A stretch of DNA of 64,000 bases from Actinomyces trachealis (GTDB lineage Bacteria > Actinomycetota > Actinomycetes > Actinomycetales > Actinomycetaceae). Under the pieces are notes generated by a model. The model did no database searches. It was given only the letters and a program-made list of their open reading frames with translations, and was not told where the DNA came from. The stretch lies in the NCBI RefSeq assembly GCF_015711475.1, contig NZ_CP065027.1, positions 2,418,001-2,482,000 of the forward strand. Direction: 5' to 3'. The position numbers and the translations under genes were made by a program. This document shows, in pieces, positions 24,831 to 35,911 of this stretch; position 1 is the stretch's first letter; every line of letters begins with the position of its first letter.

Positions 24831-25226
24831 TCAGGGCCGCTGCGCCACCGCCTCGATCTCCACGCGGGCCCCCAGGGGCAGGGCAGCGACGGCGTAGGCG
24901 GCGCGGGCGGGGAGCACCGGGCCGGTGAAGTAGCGGGCGTAGACCTCGTTGACGGCCTGGAAGTCGTTGATGTCGGCCAGCAGCACGGTGGTCTTGACGA
25001 CGGCGCCCAGGCCCAGGCCCGCCGCCGCCAGCACGGCCTGCAGGTTGCGCAGGACCTGCTCCGCCTGCTCCTGGATGCCCCCCTCCACCAGCTGACCGGT
25101 GCGCGGGTCCAGGGGGATCTGGCCGGACAGGTAGACGGCGGCGCCTGCGCCGTCACCGGTGGAGATCGCCTGCGAGTAGGGGCCGACGGCGGCGGGGGCG
25201 TCAGTGGTAGCGACGGCAGTAGGCAT
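24831..25226 (-). CDS. ridA: RidA family enamine/imine deaminase
   Basis: 131 aa from ATG 25226, with GGAGG just upstream. Hydrolyses reactive 2-aminoacrylate-type enamines. GPYSQAI near the N-terminus, [10 protein letters not shown], and the signature [24 protein letters not shown] carry the catalytic Arg and Glu. Length is normal. Divergent from pgm. Confidence 0.93.
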   Translation of the reverse strand: MPTAVATTDAPAAVGPYSQAISTGDGAGAAVYLSGQIPLDPRTGQLVEGGIQEQAEQVLRNLQAVLAAAGLGLGAVVKTTVLLADINDFQAVNEVYARYFTGPVLPARAAYAVAALPLGARVEIEAVAQRP

Positions 25227-25418
25227 GGGGGCTCCTCCCAGGAAACGTGCCCGGCGGGCAATCAAGTAGGCGATCACGTCAGCAGGAACACCCTAACCGG
25301 ACCCACAGGCCCGCCCCTGTCCACCAGACGCACCCCGACTGTCTCAGCAAGCACCCCCGCCCCGTCCAACTGACGGAACTCTCGGTTTATCCTCAGTGAC
25401 CGGTGACACACTACTCCT

Positions 25419-27092
<1,674 letters not shown>

Positions 27093-27162
27093 AGGCAGCA
27101 GGCGACTAGCCGACCAGCCAGTCCTGAGCCCGCCCGGCTCAGCCAGGCAGGACCACCTGTTG

Positions 27163-27196
27163 AGGGCGCCATCTCCTGCGGGAGGTGGCGCCCTTG
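27163..27196 (+). terminator. pgm terminator
   Basis: A 14-bp stem, AGGGCGCCATCTCC with GGAGGTGGCGCCCT (one G-T pair), around a TGCG tetraloop, 71 bases after the pgm stop. Confidence 0.8.
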
Positions 27197-27225
27197 CCAT
27201 GTCTGCTGAAGCCGCAGCGTCAATG

Positions 27226-27347
27226 TGTCGGGTTTTGCAGCACTTTGAACCCGCCCGCTCTTGCAGCCCGCGGCACACCCGCGTAATCGCAACGATCTGC
27301 AACGCACACCAAGACCACCAGCAGCCAAAGTGCTGCATTTCCCGACA
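27226..27347 (+). repeat. intergenic inverted-repeat element, copy 2
   Basis: Left arm TGTCGGGTTTTGCAGCACTT (27226-27249) and right arm AAAGTGCTGCATTTCCCGAC (27324-27347) are inverted, about 19 of 24 positions agreeing; the mismatches cluster at a central TTT/AAA and the innermost two bases. The interior shares CCGCGT-AT-CAACG with copy 1. It lies between the pgm terminator and the next gene. Confidence 0.8.
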
Positions 27348-27413
27348 GTTACGTCGGCAGGAGAGAGATGACACCCTTACCGCCGCCACGACCCGCAGCC
27401 ATAGGCTGATCCC

Positions 27414-28436
27414 GTGACACAGCAGCGCCCCTCAAATCCCTCAGACCTGCCAGCGGAACACGTCAGCGCTGCCGTCCCGGCAAACCGCCCGGCCAGCGCG
27501 CCCTCACACCAGTCCCTGCCCGGCCCGGAGGACGACATTCTCCTGTCCACCGGTCGCAAACCAACCACCCCGCCCCCCACTCAGGAGCAGATCCGCCGTC
27601 AACCCGGCCGCCGCCCGTGGGTCCCCAACCAGCACGGCGCCTGGGCGATGCTGCTGGTTCCAGCTTTGGTGGGCCTGCGTGTTGGCGGGGTGCCGGTGCT
27701 CGCCTTCGTGCTGCTACCGGCCTGGTGGGCCGCCTACTTCACGTACTGGGCCTGGTCACAGTGGCTGCGCACGCGTTCGGCCCGCCGCCGTCACCTCCTA
27801 GTGCTACCTCTTGGCATCTACACGGCGGCGACGGCGTCGCTCGGCCTGTTCACCCTGCTGCTGGCACCCTACCTGGCGCAGTGGCTGCTGGCTTTCGCGC
27901 CCCTGCTCGGGATCGCGCTGTGGGAGCTTTGGCGAGGTCGAGAGCGCTCGCTCCTGTCCGGCCTTGCAACCACGACCGCCGCCTCACTCATGACCGCCGT
28001 CAGCTACTCGGCGGCCGTGCGTGGTGGCGGTGGTTTCCTGGGCCTGGGTGACAGCACGGGCCTGCGAGGGGCCAGTCCCAACGGTGAGCTGACAGGCTGG
28101 CCGTGGGTGTGGCTACTGACGGCCTCGGTGGCCCTGTATTTCGGTGGGACTGTGCCCTACGTGAAAACGATGATCCGGGAGCGTTTCAACCGGGGCCTGT
28201 TGGTGGCCAGTGTGGCGGCGCACACCCTCGTGGCCGCGGTGGCGCTGGAGCTGGCCGCCACGGGCTTCCTGAACTGGGGGCACGCCCTGCTGTGGGTGGG
28301 TCTGGCGGTGCGCGCTTGGCTGCTGCCGCATCTGCAGTGGCGTCGACTGCGGGCCAAGCAGCGGCCACTGGCCTCGCGAACTATTGGGATCATTGAGATC
28401 GTGGTCTGTGTGCTGTTCCTACTGACGGTGGTCTGA
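27414..28436 (+). CDS. ywiC: YwiC-like membrane protein
   Basis: 340 aa, GTG start. About 70 Pro/Ser-rich residues precede the conserved opening PNQHGAWAMLLVPALVGL; roughly eight membrane helices follow, with the conserved loop VPYVKTMIRERFNRG. These are the hallmarks of the YwiC family, whose function is not established. The long N-terminal extension is not seen in the Bacillus protein as I remember it. Follows repeat copy 2, and converges with hisC. Confidence 0.85.
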   Translation: MTQQRPSNPSDLPAEHVSAAVPANRPASAPSHQSLPGPEDDILLSTGRKPTTPPPTQEQIRRQPGRRPWVPNQHGAWAMLLVPALVGLRVGGVPVLAFVLLPAWWAAYFTYWAWSQWLRTRSARRRHLLVLPLGIYTAATASLGLFTLLLAPYLAQWLLAFAPLLGIALWELWRGRERSLLSGLATTTAASLMTAVSYSAAVRGGGGFLGLGDSTGLRGASPNGELTGWPWVWLLTASVALYFGGTVPYVKTMIRERFNRGLLVASVAAHTLVAAVALELAATGFLNWGHALLWVGLAVRAWLLPHLQWRRLRAKQRPLASRTIGIIEIVVCVLFLLTVV

Positions 28437-28521
28437 GGCGCGAACCGCACCCTTGACGCGCGACTTCACAGGTTTCATTGCAGGGGCCAGCCGCTGTCGG
28501 GCCACTCTTCGTGCAGCAGTC

Positions 28522-29682
28522 TCAGTGGCGATCGCGTCCGACCTCACGCAGGAGGGTGAGCACGCGATCATTCTCCTCAGCGGTGCCGATGCTGATACGC
28601 ACACCCTCACCCACGAAGGGCCGCACCAGGATCCCGGCGGCACGGAACTGCTCCGCAAGCGCCGCCGTCTGGTCCCCCACGGGCAGCCAGAAGAAGTTGC
28701 CTTGCGCGTCGGGCACCTCCCAGCCTGCCTCCCGTACCGCCGCGATCACCCGGTCGCGCTCGGTCATGACGGCGTGAACCCGACGCGCTGTCTCCACAAG
28801 AGCCTCGGGATCTAGGGCCGCCCTGGCCGCCACCTGCGCGGGCAGACTCACCCCAAAGGGGGTGGCCACAGAGCGGATCGCCGCCGCCAGGACCGGCTCG
28901 CACACCAGGTAGCCCACGCGCATGCCAGCCAGGGCGTGCGCCTTGGAGAAGGTGCGGGAGATGACCAGGTTGGGGTGGGCGGCCAGGTGCGTCAGCCCGT
29001 CCTCCACCTGCGGGTCGGTGACGAAGTCCAGGTACGCCTCGTCCAGCATCACGACGACGCCGCCGGGCACACCTTCCAGCAGGGTGCGCAGTTCGGCGCC
29101 GGTTAGGGCCGGGCCAGTGGGGTTGTTGGGCGAGCAGGCCATGACGATACGGGTGCGCGGCGTAATGGCGGCGAGCATGGCGGGCAGGTCGTGGCGGGCT
29201 TGTGCGGTGAGCGGGACCTTTACGGCGCGCGCACCGGCCACGGCCACGCAGATCGGGTAGGCCTCAAAGGAGCGCCACGGGAGGACCACCTCATCACCCT
29301 CGTCGCAGACGGTGTCCAGCAGGTGCTGGATGAGGGCCACCGAGCCGTTGCCCACCACCACCTGTTCGGGGGCGACGCCGTGGCGCACGGCGATCTGCTC
29401 AGCCAGGGTCGTGGCGGTCATCTCCGGGTAGCGGCTGGCTCCGGCGGCAGCCTGGGTGAGGGCCGTGAGCACGCGATCCTGCACGGGGAAAGGCATCTCG
29501 TTGGAAGAGAGCTTAGCGATGCCGTCTCCGCTGGGGCGGGCGCCGGGCACATATGTGGGCAAGGTGGTGATGGCCTGGCGCAGGTGTACGCCGGTGTCGG
29601 GCGCAGTATTGCTGGAGCTGCCGGGGCTGCTGGGGCTCGTGTTGGGGGTGCTGGGGGTGAGCTTGGCTGAGGTGGGGCGCAT
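28522..29682 (-). CDS. hisC: histidinol-phosphate (or aromatic amino acid) aminotransferase
   Basis: 386 aa, PLP-dependent fold-type I aminotransferase. SSNEMPFP near residue 60, CSPNNPTG (183-190), DEAYLDF and SRTFSKAHALAGMRVGY with the PLP lysine Lys247 are all present, as is the C-terminal VRISIGTAEEN arginine motif. HisC and aromatic aminotransferases of this family are hard to separate. A GTG at codon 32 would remove a Ser/Thr/Pro-rich leader and may be the true start. It follows the holin-like gene by 37 bases on the same strand. Confidence 0.88.
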   Translation of the reverse strand: MRPTSAKLTPSTPNTSPSSPGSSSNTAPDTGVHLRQAITTLPTYVPGARPSGDGIAKLSSNEMPFPVQDRVLTALTQAAAGASRYPEMTATTLAEQIAVRHGVAPEQVVVGNGSVALIQHLLDTVCDEGDEVVLPWRSFEAYPICVAVAGARAVKVPLTAQARHDLPAMLAAITPRTRIVMACSPNNPTGPALTGAELRTLLEGVPGGVVVMLDEAYLDFVTDPQVEDGLTHLAAHPNLVISRTFSKAHALAGMRVGYLVCEPVLAAAIRSVATPFGVSLPAQVAARAALDPEALVETARRVHAVMTERDRVIAAVREAGWEVPDAQGNFFWLPVGDQTAALAEQFRAAGILVRPFVGEGVRISIGTAEENDRVLTLLREVGRDRH

Positions 29683-29719
29683 GGCCTCATCCTGACACCC
29701 ACGCGGGGACTGGCTGGGT

Positions 29720-30130
29720 TCAATCCTGGTCTTTGCGTCCGATCACACCGACCACCAGCGCGGACACCAGGGAGATGATGATGGCGCCGACGATGGCGGC
29801 AGTCATGGTCTCCACGTGCAGCCCGATCGGCACTCCGGCGTCGGCGCCAATACCGACCAGATGGTCGGTGAGCCAGCTGGTGAGCTTGAGCATCATACCG
29901 TTGACCACCAGGGAAAACAGCCCGAAAGTCAGCAGATACAGGGGGAAAGTCAGCTTCCGGATAAGCGGCTTGACGATGGAGTTGACTAGCGCGAATACCA
30001 AGCCCACTACGAAGAGGTTGACCAGTTTCGCACCCAGGCTGGGGGAGCCGGGCACGTCCACCCCGGTGAGCACGATAGTTGCGAGCCACAGACCGGCCGC
30101 GTTTCCAATGCTTCGTACAATGAGTTCCAT
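29720..30130 (-). CDS. phage-holin-4-superfamily small membrane protein
   Basis: 136 aa from ATG 30130 (MELIVRSIGNAAGLWLA), a GTG six codons upstream being possible. Four hydrophobic helices with FALVNSIVKPLIRKLTFPLYLLTFGLFSLVVNGMML, the signature of the PF04020 (mycobacterial four-helix holin-like) family. These are ordinary chromosomal membrane proteins; no lysis genes are nearby. Likely cotranscribed with hisC. Confidence 0.88.
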   Translation of the reverse strand: MELIVRSIGNAAGLWLATIVLTGVDVPGSPSLGAKLVNLFVVGLVFALVNSIVKPLIRKLTFPLYLLTFGLFSLVVNGMMLKLTSWLTDHLVGIGADAGVPIGLHVETMTAAIVGAIIISLVSALVVGVIGRKDQD

Positions 30131-30244
30131 ACCTAGATGGTCCCACACGTCCTGTGCGCGGCCGGGCGCCGCGCAGCCCCAGCCTCAAGGGCAAGTGGGA
30201 GGAGACTTTGGTGCCGCTGTCAGCCCGTCAGGCTGGCTGGCCCA

Positions 30245-32440
30245 TCAGCCTGTGCCGGAGGACTGGCCTGACGCTTGGCCTGATCCCTTGCCGGACTGGG
30301 GTGAAGGACTGAGCTGGGGCGATGGGCTCGGCGGTGGGTTCTGGCCGACGGTTCGGCGGACGTCGTAGATCACCTCTGTGGTGGTGGCGGTGACTACCGC
30401 CCCACCGGGCAACGTGACCTGCTCCCCCACCCCCATGAGCCGCTTGTGATGCTTGCTCCACTCGTCCACGGCTGGCTCACCCGCTTGCTCCAGGTTCTCA
30501 GCGACCTTGGCATAGACCAGGGCTTGGTGCGGGTACTCGGTCTCTTGCTCATGTGTGTCTAGTTGGACGATGGTGCGGTTGGGGCCTGGGAGAGTGGGGG
30601 CGCCGTCGAGCGCTGGCACGGCGTCGCCACCGTTTTCCAGGTGCAGTGCGTGCACGCTCTCAGGCAGCTTCGCGTGAGCGGTGGGTGATCCGGCGGTCAG
30701 CACCTCCGTGATCGTGAAGTCCTTGGCGACCTCTGGATCGGCAGCAATGTTGACGGCGGTGATGCCCCCTTGGGAGTGCCCGTAGAGCATTACCTCATCT
30801 TCTGGCCTGATCCCAGCCATGCGCATGGCGGTGACGACGCCGGACTCCATGTCGGTGGGCATTCCGGCGGCGCCTTGCAGGTTGGTCAGGAGGTCCTGCG
30901 CGGCTGGGCTGCCTGACCCCCAGTCGACAGTGCCGGGAATGATGACCCGGTAGCTCCTGGTGCCGTCAAGGTGCTCAATGCGGGTGATGGAGACGGCGGC
31001 GGTCTCTGCGTCAATGCGTTCTTTGTTCTGGAGCGTGTTTGAGCGGGTGATGGTGTCAGAGATGGTGCCGGTTGGCGCTTCCTTCGGTGGCTGGTACCCG
31101 TCCCCGGCAGAGTGCTGGTCGGCGTTGATCTGTGTGCCTAGGCCGAAGGGGTCGTCAGTAGACTTGGGCACGTGCACGGTACGGTCATGCGACTTGGCCT
31201 TGCTTGAAGGGCCGCTGGCGCGCTGACTGACGTCCACACCCTGGTTCGGACCATAGCGCTTCTCCCCTGACTCGGCTGAGAGCAGTGCCAGGTAGAGGGT
31301 GCAGCGTTGCACCGGGGTGAGTGTGGCTGGGTCCACCCACTGGCTGCCCACCTGCACCTTGTTCGGCAGCCGCTCCTTGACCCAGGGGTCCAGGCGTTCG
31401 GCAGCGTGCTGCATCTCCGCCTGCACGGTGGCTGACTCCCGTCCAGTCTTGGCCTGGGACGCGAAATCCGCCAGGAGCACCAGCCGCAACAGGTCAGTCT
31501 TGACCCAGGCCTCAGTGCCGTCGTCTGCGAGAAGCGTATCCAGGCCCTGGATCGCATCAAGGGCTAACTCGGTCTTCTCCCCAGCGACCGGAGCGACTGC
31601 CTGCAAAACAGTTGTCCCATTTGGCATTGAACCAACTGCCACAACCGGCCCTGCTAGAACCCCGTATTTAAGGCCGCGCATAGACAAGGGTGGACTTCCC
31701 AACGGCGTCGCTGGTCCAACTGGCCGCGATCTGGGGTTGGGTGTGGCTTTGCAGTTGGCGGCGTCGTACATGCTGGCGCACACCAGGACATCGCTGGCCA
31801 GACCATGAAGGTAATCAGCGACGGAACTGATGCAGGCAGTGTGTGGGGTGCCGTCACGAGCCAGTTTCAGGTCCTCCTCTGCGGCGTCCCTCAGCCGTCT
31901 CACCTCATCCGGGTCTGGGCCCGTGTATACCGGTGTGCTGGCTGGGGTCTGCTGTGAGGCAGGGTAGGCGGCTTTGGCGTTAGTGGGTTGGGGTGGGGGG
32001 TGCGGGATGGTGGTGTTCTGTACCTGGTGAAGCGCACGCCCGGCGTGCATCATCGCAATGTTCAGGCGCATTGAGGCATTGGTCAGGGCGTTCGCGAGTT
32101 GACGCAGGTCATCGGTGTTGACGGCAGTGCTACCACCGCTCACCACTAAGCCCGGCCCACGGCCAGGCCACTGCCAAGTCCACTGGTGTCCTCCCATGTC
32201 TGCTGGCGGCGCCATCCCGGCGGTGCTAGCACCTAGCCCCATTGCCCAGTACTGCCCTGAGGAGGGCCCAGCCCCACTGACTGAGGGCACTGGTGTAGTG
32301 CTTGGGCGTGACTGGTAGCCCGTGTGACCGGTTCCCATCGCCCAGTAGGTTGGCTTGGGCTTAGGGGCGGGTGTGCAAGCATTAGCAGCGACTGGCGGGG
32401 CAGTCGCTTGTGGGTTAGTGGCTGGTGGGGTGGTGCTCAT
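30245..32440 (-). CDS. large ESX-type protein with C-terminal alpha/beta hydrolase domain
   Basis: 731 aa. The Pro/Thr-rich N-terminus holds YWAMG twice (residues 32-36 and 64-68). Residues 105-230 are helical; about 255-400 are helical and acidic. The C-terminal third is an alpha/beta hydrolase: oxyanion strand VIIPGTVDWG, nucleophile elbow GHSQGG (Ser556), candidate acid Asp606 and His638 (YPHQALVY), matching lipase/esterase order. A Pro/Ser/Gly/Gln tail ends the protein. No classical signal peptide. It starts 10 bases after a small WXG-like gene, suggesting a type VII export pair. Confidence 0.7.
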   Translation of the reverse strand: MSTTPPATNPQATAPPVAANACTPAPKPKPTYWAMGTGHTGYQSRPSTTPVPSVSGAGPSSGQYWAMGLGASTAGMAPPADMGGHQWTWQWPGRGPGLVVSGGSTAVNTDDLRQLANALTNASMRLNIAMMHAGRALHQVQNTTIPHPPPQPTNAKAAYPASQQTPASTPVYTGPDPDEVRRLRDAAEEDLKLARDGTPHTACISSVADYLHGLASDVLVCASMYDAANCKATPNPRSRPVGPATPLGSPPLSMRGLKYGVLAGPVVAVGSMPNGTTVLQAVAPVAGEKTELALDAIQGLDTLLADDGTEAWVKTDLLRLVLLADFASQAKTGRESATVQAEMQHAAERLDPWVKERLPNKVQVGSQWVDPATLTPVQRCTLYLALLSAESGEKRYGPNQGVDVSQRASGPSSKAKSHDRTVHVPKSTDDPFGLGTQINADQHSAGDGYQPPKEAPTGTISDTITRSNTLQNKERIDAETAAVSITRIEHLDGTRSYRVIIPGTVDWGSGSPAAQDLLTNLQGAAGMPTDMESGVVTAMRMAGIRPEDEVMLYGHSQGGITAVNIAADPEVAKDFTITEVLTAGSPTAHAKLPESVHALHLENGGDAVPALDGAPTLPGPNRTIVQLDTHEQETEYPHQALVYAKVAENLEQAGEPAVDEWSKHHKRLMGVGEQVTLPGGAVVTATTTEVIYDVRRTVGQNPPPSPSPQLSPSPQSGKGSGQASGQSSGTG

Positions 32441-32450
32441 GGCGCTTTCC

Positions 32451-32660
32451 TCACTGGAGAATCAGGTCCAGCGCCAGGCAGGAGGCCGAGGCCTCACCAC
32501 CAGAGTCCATCACGGTGTCCAGTAGGGTGGCTGCGTTGCTCAGTGCTGTGGTGCAGGCGTTGGCGGCCGCACCAGTCCAGGTTTCTGGGATGCTGGTGGG
32601 TAGGAGGAGCTTGGCGACGTTGATGTCCTCGACCATCAGCCGGGCTTCTTGCTGTGTCAT
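32451..32660 (-). CDS. WXG100-like small helical protein
   Basis: 69 aa. Two predicted helices flank a turn with W28-T29-G30 (PETWTGAAANACTTAL), the arrangement of WXG100 proteins, although the protein is shorter than the usual 100 residues. It is transcribed just ahead of the alpha/beta hydrolase gene (10-base gap), so it is the likely secretion partner. Confidence 0.6.
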   Translation of the reverse strand: MTQQEARLMVEDINVAKLLLPTSIPETWTGAAANACTTALSNAATLLDTVMDSGGEASASCLALDLILQ

Positions 32661-32927
32661 GTATCGAGGTTAGGTTTCTGGCCTGGCACAGCAGCTGGCT
32701 GTCCAGAAGGTCCGAGCAAGCCGACGGCGTTGCCGGTGTCTGTGGAGCGCGGGCCCTGAACAGCTCACTGAATAGTTCACTGGGCGGCGCAGGTAAAGGC
32801 AGTTGCTGGGGCAGCGTGCGGGGCGGTCGCTGCGGCGTGTATGCGCAGATGCTCGGATACGCGGACACGCAGATGGCAGCCAGTGGCCCCTGCGTCTGTA
32901 GAGCCGGACGGGACCACCAGGAACCGG

Positions 32928-33605
32928 CTACTGGCTGCAACCTAGGCGGGTGGCCAGCAGCGCGGCCACGTCTACTGCCACGGCCACCACGCCAGCTGTC
33001 CACCAGGACAGTGGACCGAGCAGCCAGATTGCCAGCAGGTAGATGAGCAGCAGCGCGATCGCCGTCACTTTCCCTACGCGTCGGGCGGGCAGGTCAAGCA
33101 GCAGCAGGAACAGGCTGCCGACGGCGCCGCCCAGTATCGCCATCCCGGCCAGCAGCAGTGGCTGTGGCGTCCCCGCAACTGCCATACCGCCTAGGAGGAC
33201 TAGGCCCAGGGCGGTGAGGACGATATCCAACAGGATCAAGTGCACGCCGGTGCGGCCGCCTTTGGGCAGTGTCTCGGCGTCTTGGGTGCGCTGAGCATTG
33301 GTGAGCACGGCGACGGCGCAGCCCATCAGGAGCAGGGCGCCGAGAGCCTGCACGGTTGTGGGGCTCAGGTGGCGGGGCGCCAGCCAACCTAGGGCCAGTG
33401 CCGCCACTGCGCCTGGGACCAGTACTGGGAGTTGATGCAGCAGGATAGTACGGGCGTGGTTGGCCACGGGGACCAGGTCGTAGACCCAAGCCGGGACGTT
33501 GGGATCGCGGTGGGCTGAGGCGACCTTGGGCGTAGTGGCAGCCCGGCGGATCTGCCCGCCCTCGCGCGGCTGGGTCGTTGGCTTGGACTCAGGGGCCTCA
33601 CTCAT
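32928..33605 (-). CDS. hypothetical multi-pass membrane protein
   Basis: 225 aa from ATG 33605. A polar N-terminus of about 55 residues is followed by six hydrophobic helices (for example LPVLVPGAVAALALGWLAP and WWTAGVVAVAVDVAALLATRL). No recognised family. It lies 267 bases ahead of the WXG-like/hydrolase pair on the same strand; that gap has no gene. The polytopic build would suit an accessory membrane partner, but nothing shows this. Confidence 0.6.
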   Translation of the reverse strand: MSEAPESKPTTQPREGGQIRRAATTPKVASAHRDPNVPAWVYDLVPVANHARTILLHQLPVLVPGAVAALALGWLAPRHLSPTTVQALGALLLMGCAVAVLTNAQRTQDAETLPKGGRTGVHLILLDIVLTALGLVLLGGMAVAGTPQPLLLAGMAILGGAVGSLFLLLLDLPARRVGKVTAIALLLIYLLAIWLLGPLSWWTAGVVAVAVDVAALLATRLGCSQ

Positions 33606-33663
33606 AGGCACATTGTGCCCGGTCTGTCACTGGTGGAGGCACCTCACGGTTCCAGTCGGCGCT

Positions 33664-34332
33664 TCAGGCCTGCGCGCGGCGCAGCACCAGCACGGCGTCA
33701 GCCTTGGGGGCGGTGGTTCCATCTGGACTGGTGGCCTCAGCCCAGTGGTCAGCGCACTGCTCCACCTGCCAGCCGGGCAGCGTTGCTTCACCTGCACCGG
33801 CACCGACGACGTCGCCCCCAATCGCCGCAACCAACTCCGCGAGGAGTTCCTCGGCACGGTAGGTGCGTAGGTCAGCGGGGTGCCAGGGCGGCATGACGGC
33901 GTGGACGGCGGCCATCAGACAGCCACCCGGGGCCACGCGGGCCGCCATCTGCGTGAGGAGTTCGATGAGGTCCAGGCCGCCTTCGTTACGGCCACCGTGC
34001 ACGAAGAAGCTGGTGACCAGGTCCCAGCAGCCTTCTGGCAGCCCCTGGCTCAGGACGTCTCGCACCTCCCCGGTCACAGCCGTGGCCAGGCCCCGCTGGC
34101 GGGCGGCTTCCAGCATCCGGGCGACAGCGGTGGGGGCCAGGTCGATACCGGTGGCCTGCCAGCCGTGGGCGGCGAGCCACAGGACGTCGTCGCCTTCACC
34201 GCAACCAACGTCCAGGCTGGTGCCGGGCTGCCAATCAGCGGCGGCGGTTAGCCACTGGTTGGGCTGGCCGGACCAGAGGCGGTCCACGGAGGTGTATCGG
34301 GCTTCCCAGTCGTTGGGGTGGCTGTGACTCAT
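33664..34332 (-). CDS. class I SAM-dependent methyltransferase
   Basis: 222 aa from ATG 34332 (MSHSHPNDWEARYTSVDRLWSGQPN). SAM-binding motif I is LDVGCGEGDDVLWLA; motif II acidic residue in GIDLAPTAV; a later DLVTSFFVHGG strand. The DWEARY-x-x-x-x-LWSG-x-PN start resembles the TehB/thiopurine-like small methyltransferases of actinobacteria. Substrate unknown. Divergent from purB. Confidence 0.85.
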   Translation of the reverse strand: MSHSHPNDWEARYTSVDRLWSGQPNQWLTAAADWQPGTSLDVGCGEGDDVLWLAAHGWQATGIDLAPTAVARMLEAARQRGLATAVTGEVRDVLSQGLPEGCWDLVTSFFVHGGRNEGGLDLIELLTQMAARVAPGGCLMAAVHAVMPPWHPADLRTYRAEELLAELVAAIGGDVVGAGAGEATLPGWQVEQCADHWAEATSPDGTTAPKADAVLVLRRAQA

Positions 34333-34412
34333 GAGCGCATCATGCCCGGGGTGGCGAAGTATAGTCACCTCCGCCACCTGCACGAAACGCGTCCCCTGGC
34401 AGAATCAGGGAC

Positions 34413-35870
34413 ATGGTCGACCTCTCCACGCTCACGCCTGCCATCGCCCTCGGCCCGCTGGACGGCCGCTACCGCGCCGTCGTCGCCCCCCTGACCAACC
34501 ACCTCTCGGAGGCAGCCCTGAACCGCGCCCGCCTGCGGGTGGAGGTCGAGTGGCTGATCCACCTCACTGACGGCAGCGTGCTGCCCGGCGCCCCCCGCCT
34601 CTCTGACGCGGAGAAAACCTACCTGCGCTCCCTGGTGGACACCTTCGGCCCCTCGGAAATCGCCGAGCTGGCGCAGATCGAGGCGGAGACCCGCCACGAC
34701 GTCAAGGCCGTGGAGTACCTGCTCAAGCGCCGCCTGAACGCCGCCCAAGCCGCTGGCGTCACCAACCTGGAGGGCGCCCCCACCGTCCTGCCCACCGTCC
34801 ACGAGATCGTCCACATCTTCTGCACCAGTGAGGACATCAACAACCTGGCCTACGCGCTGACCGTGCGCGACGCCGTCGAACAGGTGTGGCTGCCCGCCGC
34901 CCGCGGACTCGTGGAGGACCTGACCGCCATGGCCCAGGCCAACGCGGATGCCCCCATGCTGGCGCGCACCCACGGGCAGGCCGCCACTCCCGTCACTCTG
35001 GGTAAGGAACTCGCAGTCTTGGCCTGGCGCCTGCTCCGCCAGCTACGCCGCATCTCAGCCACCGAGTATCTGGGCAAGATCAACGGCGCCACCGGCACCT
35101 ACGGGGCGCACGTCGTCTCCGTGCCGACGGCAGACTGGGAGCAGGTGGCGCGCACCTTCGTGGAGGGCCTGGGCCTGACCTGGAACCCGCTGACCACCCA
35201 AATCGAGTCCCATGACTGGCAGGCCGAGCTGTACTCCGACGTCGCCCGCTTCAACCGCATCACCCACAACCTGGCCACCGACGTGTGGACCTACATTTCT
35301 CTGGGCTACTTCCACCAGCGTCTGAGCGCGCAGGGCTCCACCGGCTCCTCCACCATGCCGCACAAGGTCAACCCGATCCGTTTTGAGAACGGGGAAGCGA
35401 ACCTGGAACTCTCCTGCGCGCTACTGGAGACGCTGGCCGCCACTTTGGTCACCTCCCGCATGCAGCGCGATCTGACGGACTCCACCACCCAGCGCAATAT
35501 CGGGGTGGCTTTTGGGCACTCTTTGCTGGCGATCGACAACATCCGCCGGGGCCTGGCGGGGCTCGACGTCGACCGCGCCCGCCTTCTGGAGGACCTAGAC
35601 GCCACTTGGGAGGTACTGGGCGAGCCCGTGCAGCAGGCGATGCGCGCGGCCTCCGTGGCCGGGGCCACCGGTATGGCTGACCCCTATGAGCGGCTCAAGG
35701 AACTCACGCGCGGCAAGAAGGTCACGCCCGCAGGCATGCGCGAGTTCATCCAGGGCCTGGGTATGCCCGCCGAAGTTGAGGCCCGCCTGCTGGCCCTGAC
35801 CCCGGCAACCTACACGGGCCTGGCGGAGTCGCTGGTCGCGCACCTCACAGAAGACCTCACACAAGCCTGA
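34413..35870 (+). CDS. purB: adenylosuccinate lyase
   Basis: 485 aa. Cleaves SAICAR and adenylosuccinate in purine synthesis. The fumarase/aspartase signature GSSTMPHKVNPIRFEN is present, together with the active-site blocks TSEDINN and ARTHGQAATPVTLGKE. The N-terminus IALGPLDGRYRAVVAPL and the length place it in the E. coli PurB-like subgroup. ATG 34413. Confidence 0.96.
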   Translation: MVDLSTLTPAIALGPLDGRYRAVVAPLTNHLSEAALNRARLRVEVEWLIHLTDGSVLPGAPRLSDAEKTYLRSLVDTFGPSEIAELAQIEAETRHDVKAVEYLLKRRLNAAQAAGVTNLEGAPTVLPTVHEIVHIFCTSEDINNLAYALTVRDAVEQVWLPAARGLVEDLTAMAQANADAPMLARTHGQAATPVTLGKELAVLAWRLLRQLRRISATEYLGKINGATGTYGAHVVSVPTADWEQVARTFVEGLGLTWNPLTTQIESHDWQAELYSDVARFNRITHNLATDVWTYISLGYFHQRLSAQGSTGSSTMPHKVNPIRFENGEANLELSCALLETLAATLVTSRMQRDLTDSTTQRNIGVAFGHSLLAIDNIRRGLAGLDVDRARLLEDLDATWEVLGEPVQQAMRAASVAGATGMADPYERLKELTRGKKVTPAGMREFIQGLGMPAEVEARLLALTPATYTGLAESLVAHLTEDLTQA

Positions 35871-35911
35871 CCCTCAGGCCGGGGCGTAGCGAACTGGTAG
35901 GTGCGGGCCAG

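Noticed and set aside
29720..30130. Prophage signal from a holin-family protein
   Set aside because: This family is common on actinobacterial chromosomes and no other phage genes are nearby.
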